From assembly GCA_003151595.1 (NCBI GenBank), contig PLXW01000175.1, positions 1 through 64,000 of the forward strand: a stretch of 64,000 bases of DNA, written 5' to 3'. Under the pieces are notes generated by a model. That model made no database searches and had not been told where the DNA came from. It worked only from the letters and a program-made list of their open reading frames with translations. The first letter of the stretch is position 1, and the number at the start of each line of letters is the position of its first letter. Below, in pieces: positions 35,340-43,583 of this stretch. The DNA is from Myxococcales bacterium. Lineage in GTDB: Bacteria; Myxococcota; Polyangia; Polyangiales; Polyangiaceae. A program made the translations under genes and the position numbers.

Positions 35340-36458
35340 TCAGGTCCCGTCTCGCGAACCCTCACCCCCGGCCCCTCTCCCGCGAGGGGAGAGGGGAGGA
35401 GAGATCGCATCCGACTCCCCCTCTCCCTTTACGGGAGAGGGGGCTGGGGGGGTGAGGGGTCGCAGCCGCTCGGGCTCGCCCCAATCCGGCCGAAGCCCGT
35501 AGCGCGCGAGGCCGGCGGCGAACCCGAGACCGTGAGAGACGTGCAGCACGGGGAAGATCGCCCACACGATCGGGATCGTGGCGACGCCCGCCTTGCTCCC
35601 GACGCGCACCGCCTCGAGGAACGTCGCCGCCGCGTACCCACCGAACGCGAACGGTGTGAACGGTTGCACCGCGCTCGTCGCGAGCATCGCCGCGCCGCCG
35701 CACACCAGGAGAAACGGAAGCGCGGGGCGCACCGAGAGGAAGCGCCGGAGCTTGAGCAGCGTGCGCGCGCGGCCGCGGCCGTACTTGAAGTACTGCCTGG
35801 CGAGCGACTCGAACGACGCGCGCGGATAGTAGTGAACGACCACGTCGCGCGAGAGGAACACCTTGCCGCCGGCGGCGATGATGCGCTGGTTCAGCTCGGC
35901 GTCCTCGTTGGTGATGGCGTTCGGATCGTAGAGGCCGACGGTCTCGAACACGCCGCGGCGGAACGCGCCGAGGAACACGGTGTCGACGAACCCTTCATAC
36001 GAGGCGCCGCGGTACTTCGCGCCGCCGACGCCGAGCGGGCTCTCGAGCGCCGCGCACAGCGCGCGCTGGAAGAACGTCTTCGCGCGCGACCGCTGCGCGC
36101 CGCCGACGTTGTCCGCGCCGGTGCGCTCGAGCGCTTCGATGCACTTGCGGACGTAGTCGTCTTTGTATTCGCAGTGCACGTCCATGCGCACGATGACGTC
36201 GCCCTTCGCGGCGCGGATCATCTTGTTCATCCCCGGCGACTGGATGCGCTCCGGGTTGTCGACCAGGCGAATGCGCGGATCGTCCTTCGACAGGCGCGCG
36301 ATGATCTCGCGCGTGGCGTCGGTGCTTCCGCCGTCGGCCACGAGCACCTCGAAGCGATCGGCCGGGTAGTCCTGGCGACGCACGCTCGTGAGGCACGCCT
36401 CGATGAAGCGCTCCTCGTTGAGGCACGGCATCGTGATCGTGACGAAGGGGACGGTCAT
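35340..36458 (-). CDS. family 2 glycosyltransferase (ExoA-like)
   Basis: 372 residues. GT-A fold: PCLNEERFIEACLTSV, VADGGSTDAT, DxD-type MDVH, and acceptor loop NEDAELNQRI. The later half has two or three hydrophobic segments, as in membrane-bound ExoA-like enzymes. The last roughly 38 residues (Pro/Gly/Ser-rich, from about residue 334) are encoded by an inserted palindromic repeat rather than by family sequence, so the native protein probably ended near residue 333. Adds a sugar to the lipid-linked EPS repeat. Confidence 0.9.
   Translation of the reverse strand: MTVPFVTITMPCLNEERFIEACLTSVRRQDYPADRFEVLVADGGSTDATREIIARLSKDDPRIRLVDNPERIQSPGMNKMIRAAKGDVIVRMDVHCEYKDDYVRKCIEALERTGADNVGGAQRSRAKTFFQRALCAALESPLGVGGAKYRGASYEGFVDTVFLGAFRRGVFETVGLYDPNAITNEDAELNQRIIAAGGKVFLSRDVVVHYYPRASFESLARQYFKYGRGRARTLLKLRRFLSVRPALPFLLVCGGAAMLATSAVQPFTPFAFGGYAAATFLEAVRVGSKAGVATIPIVWAIFPVLHVSHGLGFAAGLARYGLRPDWGEPERLRPLTPPAPSPVKGEGESDAISPPLSPRGRGAGGEGSRDGT
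35359..35458. repeat. REP/BIME-like palindromic element inside GT2 3' end
   Basis: A 100-bp inverted structure. Outer arms CCCTCACCCCC (35359-35369) and GGGGGTGAGGG (35448-35458) enclose two hairpins: CCCCTCTCCC with GGGAGAGGGG (35372-35396) and CCCCCTCTCCC with GGGAGAGGGGG (35417-35443). The pattern matches the interspersed repeats that yield 'PPAPSPVKGEG'-type peptide tails in many bacterial proteins. It is open in the GT2 frame and stops 20 bp before that gene's stop codon. Confidence 0.85.
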
Positions 36459-36544
36459 CTTTGAGGAGAGCGATGGCTTCGCTCGCCGAGACTCCGATTA
36501 TGCAAGCGCAGCGCGCGCGGCGAAAGCGCCACGGGTTCGCCGTG

Positions 36545-36550
36545 TGATAT
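36545..36550 (+). promoter_or_regulatory. putative -10 box before the OPX gene
   Basis: TGATAT ends 9 bp before the ATG at 36560, in the 101-bp divergent spacer between GT2 and OPX genes. No convincing -35 box. If used, the leader would be nearly absent. Low-confidence visual call. Confidence 0.25.
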
Positions 36551-36559
36551 CCGTAGACG

Positions 36560-37150
36560 ATGCGCCTCTTGGCATTCGTCCGGCTCCTCGGCGCGGCCAT
36601 CTTCGCGCTCACGCTCGCCGCGTGCGCAGGCTCACCGCAGTACAACTGGAAGGCCGAGAACGCGATCGGCTACCGCGTCGGCCCCGGCGACGTGCTGAAG
36701 GTCAACGTGTGGAAGCACGACGAGCTGAGTCAGACCGTCACCGTGCGGCCCGACGGCAAGGTCTCGCTCCCGCTCATCGGTGACGTGGCCGCCGACGGAC
36801 GCACGGTCGACGAGATCGCCACCGACGTCTCCAAGCGCGGCGCGCGCTACTTCCAGGACAACCCGCCCGTCACCGTGCAAGTGAGCGAGGTTCGCTCCTA
36901 CAAGATCTACGTCGTCGGCGAAGTGCAGCGCGGCGGCGAGTTCACGCCGAACCATCAGGTCACCGTGCTCCAGGGCCTCGCCATGGCCGGCGGCTTCACG
37001 CGCTTCGCCAACGCCGATCGCATCATCATCATTCGCAAGGACTCGCACGGCGAGCGCCGGATGCCCTTCGACTACAGCGCCGTCGTCAACGGCGGCGACC
37101 TTCAAGAGAACCTCGCGCTCCAGTCGGGCGACACGGTCATCGTTCCTTAG
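36560..37150 (+). CDS. short OPX polysaccharide export protein (Wza-like)
   Basis: 196 residues. Lipoprotein signal ending LAAC. A Poly_export domain at about 38-115 (YRVGPGDVLKVNVWKHDELSQTV, VRPDGKVSLPLIGDV) is followed by one SLBB domain at about 120-195 (YVVGEVQRGGEF, QGLAMAGGF). It stops there: the amphipathic C-terminal helix by which E. coli Wza spans the outer membrane is missing. Short OPX proteins of this kind need a separate barrel, and a candidate (38573) lies in the same locus. Periplasmic part of the export channel. Confidence 0.92.
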   Translation: MRLLAFVRLLGAAIFALTLAACAGSPQYNWKAENAIGYRVGPGDVLKVNVWKHDELSQTVTVRPDGKVSLPLIGDVAADGRTVDEIATDVSKRGARYFQDNPPVTVQVSEVRSYKIYVVGEVQRGGEFTPNHQVTVLQGLAMAGGFTRFANADRIIIIRKDSHGERRMPFDYSAVVNGGDLQENLALQSGDTVIVP

Positions 37151-37204
37151 CTCCTTCGCGCGCGTTAGGCATCGGTCCGTGAGGGCGTCGTTTCGTGGAG
37201 CTCC

Positions 37205-38572
37205 ATGGTCGAACTGTTTCGAAATCCCAGGCGGCTTCTCCTCTTCTGTTTCGAAGGGCTGCTCGTCGCGTTCCTCGTCGTGCTCGCCGGCTGCGCGCGC
37301 ATCGGGCTACACGAAGGGCTGACGTATCCGCACGTCGCGAAGAAGGCGCTGCTCGTCGCGCTCGTGATGCAGGGGGCGTTCTACTACTGCGGCCTCTACG
37401 ACTTCCAGGCGGCGCGCTCGATCCGCACCAACTACAAGCGCGTGCTCCAGGCGCTGGCGCTGGGGAGCGTGCTCCTCTTTCTCGTCTGGTACCTGATTCC
37501 GATCCTGCAGCTCGGTCGCGGCGTCTTCCTGAGCGCCATGGCGCTCACGGCGATCGTCTTGCCGACGTGGCGCACGCTCTACGACAGCGTGGCGACGAAC
37601 GAGGGGTTCCAGCGCCGCGTCCTCATCCTCGGCAATGGCCCGCTGGCGCGCGAGCTCGCGGAGATGATCACCGAACGGAGTGACGTCGGTCTCGAGCTGA
37701 TGGGAATGCTCGCGCGCGATCGCGTGCAGGTCGACCCGATGCAGAACGTCATCGGCACGTACCGCGAGCTGTTCGAGATCGTCGGCAAGCTCGACGTGCA
37801 GCTCGTGCTCGTCGCCTATCCGGACAGGCGCGGCACGCTGCCGGTGGAGCAGCTCCTCGAAGTGAAGTTCCGCGGCGTCGAGGTCGAAGAAGGGGTCTCG
37901 TTCTACGAGCGCAACACGGCGAAGCTGTACGTCCGCGAGCTCAAACCGAGTCAGCTGATCTTCGCCGAAGGGTTCGCCGCGCGACCGGGGACGCGCCGCC
38001 TGAAGCGAATCCTGGACGTGCTCGTCTCGGTCATCGGTCTGGTGCTCGCGTCTCCGCTCATGATCCTCACCACGCTCGCGATTCGCCTCGAATCACCGGG
38101 CCCCACGCTCTACAGCCAGGTGCGCGCGGGCGAGTTCGGAAAGCTGTTCACGATCTACAAGTTCCGCTCGATGCGCACCGACGCCGAGAAGGCCGGCGCT
38201 CAGTTCGCGCAAGAGAACGACCCGCGCGTCACGCGCGTCGGCAAGTTCATTCGCAAGACGCGCCTCGACGAGCTCCCGCAACTCTGGAACGTGCTGCAAG
38301 GGAGCATGAGCATGGTCGGCCCGCGACCGGAGCGTCCAATCTTCATCGAGCAGCTCGAGCAGCAAGTGCCGTTCTTCAAGCAGCGCCTCTACGTGAAGCC
38401 CGGCGTCACCGGGCACGCGCAGGTCCGGTGTCGCTACGGCGCCTCCACCGACGACATGGTCGAGAAGCTCCAGTACGACCTCTATTACATCAAGACCTAC
38501 AATCTGGTGTTCGACCTCTCGATCCTGCTCGACACGGTGAAGGTCGTGCTCTTTCGGATCGGCGCGCGGTGA
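37205..38572 (+). CDS. polyprenyl-phosphate sugar-1-phosphate transferase
   Basis: 455 residues. Four hydrophobic helices at the N-terminus, a nucleotide-binding-like middle ([17 protein letters not shown]), a fifth membrane segment at about 265-290, and the catalytic bacterial sugar transferase domain ([55 protein letters not shown]). This is the PHPT/WbaP class, homologous in layout to myxobacterial EpsZ. It starts repeat-unit synthesis by moving hexose-1-P to undecaprenyl phosphate. It ends exactly where the convergent barrel gene ends, with no spacer. Confidence 0.93.
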   Translation: MVELFRNPRRLLLFCFEGLLVAFLVVLAGCARIGLHEGLTYPHVAKKALLVALVMQGAFYYCGLYDFQAARSIRTNYKRVLQALALGSVLLFLVWYLIPILQLGRGVFLSAMALTAIVLPTWRTLYDSVATNEGFQRRVLILGNGPLARELAEMITERSDVGLELMGMLARDRVQVDPMQNVIGTYRELFEIVGKLDVQLVLVAYPDRRGTLPVEQLLEVKFRGVEVEEGVSFYERNTAKLYVRELKPSQLIFAEGFAARPGTRRLKRILDVLVSVIGLVLASPLMILTTLAIRLESPGPTLYSQVRAGEFGKLFTIYKFRSMRTDAEKAGAQFAQENDPRVTRVGKFIRKTRLDELPQLWNVLQGSMSMVGPRPERPIFIEQLEQQVPFFKQRLYVKPGVTGHAQVRCRYGASTDDMVEKLQYDLYYIKTYNLVFDLSILLDTVKVVLFRIGAR

Positions 38573-40144
38573 TCAGCCCGGCGGTTTGATCGGCGACGTG
38601 AACGTGTCGAGCGTCGGCAGCGATCGATCGCTCGCGAAGTAGCCGGAGAGCCCCACGAAGACGACGTGGCGAAGGAGCGACGGGAACAGGTCCGCTCCTT
38701 CGAAGGCCGCGTACCGGCCGTTGTATCCAGCGACGACGCCGAGCCAGTTGTTCACGCCGTAGCGGAGCTCCGCGCTCCCTTCGACGAACGACAAGCGCGA
38801 CAGCGCACCGGGCCCCGCTTCGAAGACGGATCGATTCGCCAGGCCGACGACGACCATCGAGAGGTTGCGCCACGCGCCGTGAGGGAAGGGGACACCCTGC
38901 GCCGTCAGCGACGCGCCGGCCGACGGGCCGAATCCGAGGCGCGGGTTCGCCGAGCCGTACGAGTACGTGAGCGCGCCGGTGACGAGCCAGTAGTTGCCGA
39001 TGTAACTGAGCTCTTCACTGACGACGGGGCTCTCGATGGGGCGCGTGTCGGGATCGAGCGGAGGCGCGCTGGTGGCGACCGCGCCGACCGTGGCGGCGGA
39101 TCGGAATCGTTCGTCGAAGGCGTGCACCCACGCCAGCGCGATCTCGCCGGCTTCGACCGTCGTGTAGCCGTTGTAGACGGGCGGGTTGCGATCGAAATTC
39201 ACCAGGAACGCTATGTACGTCGGGCTGTAGCGGAACGTGATCGAGCCGATGTCCGCCGGACCGAAATCGTGGAAGAGGCCCGTGTCGACGCCGGGCACCA
39301 CGTAGTCGAGGCCGCGGTGCGCGACGATCTGCGAGGGGCTCAGCTGGATCGGCGTGTCGCGCAGCGTGGTCGAGATCTCGACGTCGGCGCCGCTGATCCA
39401 TCGCCATCGCGGCGAGAGCTCGTGCACGAGCGCGAGGCGCGCCGTTTCGATCGTGTACGCGCGCTGGACGGTCGACGGATCGATCTGGAAGAGCGGGCCG
39501 TCGCTGAGTCGCGCCGAGTTCACGGTGCTGATGGTCGCCAGCGCGCGACCTTGCACGTACGTCCGGTCGTCGAGCGTGAACTGGCCGTTCCATCCCCCGT
39601 TCACGCTGCCGTCGTCGGGCTGGTGGTACCCGTCGAGCGGCGTGTAGTGCTGCGCGCGCACTTGAACGCGGAGGCTCTGCTGATCGTGGATCGACGACCA
39701 CGAGAGCCACTCTGCGCCGGCGTCGATGCCCGTGAACGGCGACGGGTGGCGAACGGCGGGGCCGTTGGTGACGGCCTGCGTCTGGATGACGTTCGAGTTG
39801 TACCCCTCGATGAGCGCAATCTGCGCCCGCCAGTCGTGGCCGCCGAGGAGGCCGTCGCGGAGGCGCTCGCGCTCGTTCATGTCGAGCATCATTCCCTTGC
39901 CGTTGCGCAGGAACGAGTCGGCACGCGCCGCGCTCTCGTCTTCGACGGGCGGCACGATCTGCCCGGTGTCGTCGGTGACGACGATCGGTTGCCCGGTCGC
40001 ATCGCGCGGCGCGATCGGTTGTCCGGTCGCATCGCGCGACGTGACGGGTTGTCCTGTCGCATCGCGTGGCGGGAGCGCATCGGTCACGGCGCCCGGCGCG
40101 AGCAGTGCAACGAGCGGCGCGAAGAAGAGCAGGTGCGGAGTCAC
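38573..40144 (-). CDS. outer-membrane beta-barrel, EPS porin candidate
   Basis: 523 residues from GTG 40144, which overlaps the GT4 stop (GTGA). A signal peptide is followed by four tandem 10-residue repeats (RDATGQPIAP-like) and then about 420 residues of alternating polar/hydrophobic strands with aromatic edges (SLRVQVRAQHYTP, GSITFRYSPTYIAFLV, GVVAGYNGRYAAF), and a strand-like end. Length and strand count (about 18) fit the WzpX-type barrels described in myxobacteria that work with short OPX proteins. Direct contact with the 36560 product is an inference. Confidence 0.78.
   Translation of the reverse strand: MTPHLLFFAPLVALLAPGAVTDALPPRDATGQPVTSRDATGQPIAPRDATGQPIVVTDDTGQIVPPVEDESAARADSFLRNGKGMMLDMNERERLRDGLLGGHDWRAQIALIEGYNSNVIQTQAVTNGPAVRHPSPFTGIDAGAEWLSWSSIHDQQSLRVQVRAQHYTPLDGYHQPDDGSVNGGWNGQFTLDDRTYVQGRALATISTVNSARLSDGPLFQIDPSTVQRAYTIETARLALVHELSPRWRWISGADVEISTTLRDTPIQLSPSQIVAHRGLDYVVPGVDTGLFHDFGPADIGSITFRYSPTYIAFLVNFDRNPPVYNGYTTVEAGEIALAWVHAFDERFRSAATVGAVATSAPPLDPDTRPIESPVVSEELSYIGNYWLVTGALTYSYGSANPRLGFGPSAGASLTAQGVPFPHGAWRNLSMVVVGLANRSVFEAGPGALSRLSFVEGSAELRYGVNNWLGVVAGYNGRYAAFEGADLFPSLLRHVVFVGLSGYFASDRSLPTLDTFTSPIKPPG
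39951..40070. repeat. in-frame 30-bp tandem repeats in barrel gene
   Basis: Three near-identical 30-bp units at 39981-40010, 40011-40040 and 40041-40070, with a decayed fourth at 39951-39980. Each encodes a 10-residue Asp-Ala-Thr-Gly-Gln-Pro unit just after the signal peptide. Copy number could vary without frameshift. Located at the mature N-terminus, so a periplasmic tether is possible. Confidence 0.8.
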
Positions 40145-41226
40145 CGGGTCTCGCCAGCGTAGAGGCGTTCGTAGGCCTCCGTCATGCGATCGAGTGAGAA
40201 GCGTTCGTGGGCGTAAGCGTGCGCGGCGTCTCCCAGCGCGCGCCGCTTCTCGGGCGAGGCCGTGAGCTCCTTCAAGGCGTCACGCATCGCGCGCTCGTCG
40301 CCGTGCGGCACGAGCCTCCCGACGTGGCGCGGGACGATGCTCGGGAGACCGCCGACGCTCGTGGCCACGATCGGGAGACGCGACGCCATCGCCTCTGGCA
40401 CGACGAGCGGGAGCCCCTCGGTCTTCGAGCTGAGCGCGAACACGTCGAACGACGCGAAGAGCGCGGGAACGTCGGCGCGCATTCCCGTGAGGTGCACGAA
40501 CGGCCGTGATTCCCGCGGGATCGCGCTTTCGATCGCGGCGCGCTGATCGCCGTCGCCCACGATGACGAGACGCACGTCGGGCGAGAGGAGCGGCGCGATC
40601 GATCGCACGAGGAACGGGTAGTCCTTCTCCACGACCAGACGCCCGACGGTTCCGACGACGACCGCGTTCGACGGAATCGCGAGCTGCGCCCGAACGCGCG
40701 CGCGCGCCGCGGGATCGGCGCCGAACTGATCGAGCGGGACGCCGTTGGGGATCACGTGAAGGAGTCGCGAGGGGACGCGCTCCAGCGTTCGCGCCACCTC
40801 CGACGTCGGCTCGGACACAGCGACGAACGCGCTGAGCGTGCGGACGGCGGCGCGCGCGAAGAGCAGACTCCGCTTCGTGTAGACGTTGTTCGCGCCGTGC
40901 TTCGTGTGAACGACGCGACGAACGAGCGCGCCCCGCGCAGCGAACGCGCCGTACATGAGCGGCCCCGGATTGTTCGTGTGCACCACGTCGGGCCTGCGCG
41001 CGCGAAACACGCGAGCCATTCGCGCGAAGAGCCCCGCGTCGAATCCTCCGCGCTCGATGACGTCGACCAGCTCGATCCCATCGAACTGCGCCCGCATGCT
41101 CCCGCCTGCGGTCATCACCACGACACTCACCTCGTGCCCCTTGGCCGTGAGCGCGCGCGACAGGTTCAGGAGGAACCGCTCCTGTCCTCCGAGGTTCAAG
41201 GACCAGACGACGTGTACGATGCGCAT
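40141..41226 (-). CDS. family 4 glycosyltransferase
   Basis: 361 residues, GT-B fold. The N-terminal domain opens IVHVVWSLNLGGQERFLLNL (Gly-rich acceptor loop). The C-terminal domain carries VGTVGRLVVEKDYPFLV and the E-x7-E retaining motif in SKTEGLPLVVPEAM, followed by SVGGLPSIV. It should add a sugar with retention of configuration to the EPS repeat. Its stop overlaps the barrel gene start; it diverges from the second GT4 over only 36 bp. Confidence 0.93.
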   Translation of the reverse strand: MRIVHVVWSLNLGGQERFLLNLSRALTAKGHEVSVVVMTAGGSMRAQFDGIELVDVIERGGFDAGLFARMARVFRARRPDVVHTNNPGPLMYGAFAARGALVRRVVHTKHGANNVYTKRSLLFARAAVRTLSAFVAVSEPTSEVARTLERVPSRLLHVIPNGVPLDQFGADPAARARVRAQLAIPSNAVVVGTVGRLVVEKDYPFLVRSIAPLLSPDVRLVIVGDGDQRAAIESAIPRESRPFVHLTGMRADVPALFASFDVFALSSKTEGLPLVVPEAMASRLPIVATSVGGLPSIVPRHVGRLVPHGDERAMRDALKELTASPEKRRALGDAAHAYAHERFSLDRMTEAYERLYAGETR

Positions 41227-41262
41227 CGTCGGGACCTCTTCGCAGATTAGCCCGCAGCGAAC

Positions 41263-42450
41263 ATGCGCGTCCTCGCGATCACACAGATCTGGCCGAACAG
41301 CGTCGAGCCTCTCAGCTCGTCGTTCAACTTGCAGCAGTTCAAGTGCCTGGCGAACAGGTGCGATCTCACCGTGCTCGCGGCCGTCGCGTACGTGCCGGGC
41401 GCGGGGTTGCTCACGAAGATGGAGAACCCTCCGCGGCCGGCGTTGCTCCATCGCTTGCCGGCGCGCGAGGTCATCGGCGGGATCGAGACGCACTACATGC
41501 GCCAGCTCTACGTGCCGAAGGTCGGCGTGCCGGTCGCCGTGCCGCTCTACCTCGCGTCGCTGGCGCCACATCGAAAGCTGATCTCCGAGGCCGACGTCGT
41601 CTTCGGAACGTGGGCGTACCCCGACGGCTGCGCGGCGATCCTCGCGGCGCGCGCGATGAACAAACCGTGCGCGGTGAAGGTGCACGGATCGGACTTGAAC
41701 GTGATCGCGAAGCGCCCGAGCGCGCGCGCGGTCCTGCGTCGCGTGCTGCCGCGGGCCGACGCGATGGTCTCCGTCTCGGGCGCGCTCTCGACCGAGCTCG
41801 AATCGCTCGGGGTCGATCGCGCGCGCATTCACCTCGTGGCGAACGGCGTGAACACGGAGCTCTTCTCGCCGCGCGACAAACGGGAAGCGCGACGCGCGCT
41901 CGGTCTGCCGGAGACGGCGGCGGTGGTCACGTTCGTCGGGAGGCTCGAGCCGCAGAAGGGGCTGGGCGAGCTCTTGGAGGCGATCCCGCGCGTGCGTGCG
42001 CGGATCGGCGACGTGGTGTTCGCCCTCGTGGGCGAAGGCGAATGGTCGGAGCGCGTGAAGAAGGAAGCGGCGGCGTCGAACGGCGCCATCGTCGCGCCGG
42101 GCGCGCGTCCGTTGAAAGAGGTCGCGCAGTGGATCGCGGCCTGCGACGTGTTCACGCTCCCGAGCTGGATGGAGGGAACTCCGAACGTCGTGCTCGAAGC
42201 GCTGGCCAGCGGACGGCCGGTCGTCGCCACGAGCGTCGGCGGGATTCCCGACGTGCTCCGTGATCACGAAGCGGGGAGGCTCGTCCCCGCGCGCGATGCC
42301 GCCGCTCTGGCCGATGCGATCGCGGTCACGATCGAGCGCGCGCGACGCGGAGAGCTCACGCCTGATCGCATGCGACAGCTCGGTCCGAAGTCGTGGGACG
42401 AGAGCGCGGGCGCGCTGTTCGACGTGTTGCGATCGATTCAGACGCGGTGA
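41263..42450 (+). CDS. family 4 glycosyltransferase
   Basis: 395 residues, GT-B fold. VTFVGRLEPQKGLGELLEAI opens the donor domain; E-x7-E is in WMEGTPNVVLEALAS, then SVGGIPDVL. The middle HGSDLNVIAKRPS is the usual acceptor-side strand. The closest feel is to WcaL/ExoL-like enzymes. It ends the right arm of the exopolysaccharide locus. Converges on the lipoprotein beta-propeller gene. Confidence 0.93.
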   Translation: MRVLAITQIWPNSVEPLSSSFNLQQFKCLANRCDLTVLAAVAYVPGAGLLTKMENPPRPALLHRLPAREVIGGIETHYMRQLYVPKVGVPVAVPLYLASLAPHRKLISEADVVFGTWAYPDGCAAILAARAMNKPCAVKVHGSDLNVIAKRPSARAVLRRVLPRADAMVSVSGALSTELESLGVDRARIHLVANGVNTELFSPRDKREARRALGLPETAAVVTFVGRLEPQKGLGELLEAIPRVRARIGDVVFALVGEGEWSERVKKEAAASNGAIVAPGARPLKEVAQWIAACDVFTLPSWMEGTPNVVLEALASGRPVVATSVGGIPDVLRDHEAGRLVPARDAAALADAIAVTIERARRGELTPDRMRQLGPKSWDESAGALFDVLRSIQTR

Positions 42451-42460
42451 GCCGCGCGGT

Positions 42461-43567
42461 TCACTTCGAGCAGCCGTGCCCCACGTCCAGCGTGTTCTGG
42501 TTGATCACGAGCATCGCCGGCGCGGAGCCGTCGGCGTTCATCACTTTGATCTCGTGGTACCCCACGAGGTTCCCGTCGCGCTGAAGCCAGAGCGAGACGA
42601 TGCGACCGTCGGGGAGGACGCACGGCGTGTTGTCGTCGTTGAAGATCGGATTGCCGTCGGGATCGGCCTGATCGTTGACGAGCGCGGGCGTCGTCGTCGT
42701 CGCCGGGTATTGCCAGATGCGCTCGCCGCCGTGCGGCCATTCCCCTTCGAAGACGATCGCGCCGTCGGGCGCGTAGTTCGCTTTGTGGAGTGGCCAGTTC
42801 CCCGATCCCGCCGGGCCGTCGCCCGGCCCGTGCACCACGCGGAACGCCGTGCCGTCGGTCCCCACTTCGCAGATCGAGGTCCCGCTGCCGCCCGAGTAGC
42901 TGTTCGTGCCGCAGTCGAAGAGGACCTTCGTGCCGTCGTTCGAGATCGTGGGGACGGCGTTGTACGGGAGCGTCGACGCCTTCGTGATGGCTACGGCCAC
43001 GTCCCACGCGCCGTCGTGTTTGTGGACGGCGTAGAGATCGTTGCGCGAGCCGCCGTTGTCGACCGGATAGACGACGACGAGATCGCCGTTCGCGAGCTTG
43101 CCGATCGCCGGGAAGCCGTCGGCGCCGATGGGGTTGCCGGTGCCGTCGATGATCACCTGCGCGGCGCAGGCGTTCTGCGAGACGATCGCCAGGCACTGCT
43201 GCTCGCTGCACCCGAAGCGCGTCGTCGTGATCACGAGGTCCTCGCCGTCGGCGGTCACGTTGACCGCGCCGTCTTTCCCCTTCGAGAGTCGATCGAGCTC
43301 GTTCGTGAGATCTTCCGCGTCGGCGCCCGCCCGTGCCTCGACGCGGTAGATGTGACCGAGGCTCTCGGACGCGTACACGACGTGTCCGAACGTGCTCGCG
43401 GCGTACGCCGTGTCGCACGCCTTGCCCGTCACTTGGATGAGCGCGCCGAGCCCGTCGGCCGACGACGTCGACGGGAGCGGTCCGATCAGCTCACCCGTCG
43501 CGCCCAACCGACACCCCGCGACGCCCGCGGCGGCCGCGATCAGAGTGCCGAGGCGAGCGCGTCTCAT
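42461..43567 (-). CDS. lipoprotein with TolB-like beta-propeller
   Basis: 368 residues. Signal peptide ends VAGC. The body has repeated blade-like segments with the pattern NDGTKVLFDCG, PDGAIVFEGEW and PDGRIVSLWLQ, as in PD40/TolB-type propellers, plus several Cys pairs. Secreted and lipid-anchored; ligand unknown. Its gene is separate from the EPS locus and 16 bp downstream of the kinase-TPR gene on the same strand, so could be its cotranscript. Confidence 0.75.
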   Translation of the reverse strand: MRRARLGTLIAAAAGVAGCRLGATGELIGPLPSTSSADGLGALIQVTGKACDTAYAASTFGHVVYASESLGHIYRVEARAGADAEDLTNELDRLSKGKDGAVNVTADGEDLVITTTRFGCSEQQCLAIVSQNACAAQVIIDGTGNPIGADGFPAIGKLANGDLVVVYPVDNGGSRNDLYAVHKHDGAWDVAVAITKASTLPYNAVPTISNDGTKVLFDCGTNSYSGGSGTSICEVGTDGTAFRVVHGPGDGPAGSGNWPLHKANYAPDGAIVFEGEWPHGGERIWQYPATTTTPALVNDQADPDGNPIFNDDNTPCVLPDGRIVSLWLQRDGNLVGYHEIKVMNADGSAPAMLVINQNTLDVGHGCSK

Positions 43568-43583
43568 GCTTCGATTTTATCGC

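Noticed and set aside
35359..35458. Intrinsic terminator inside the GT2-Wzy operon
   Set aside because: Hairpins lack a T-run, lie within an open frame and resemble dispersed repeats.
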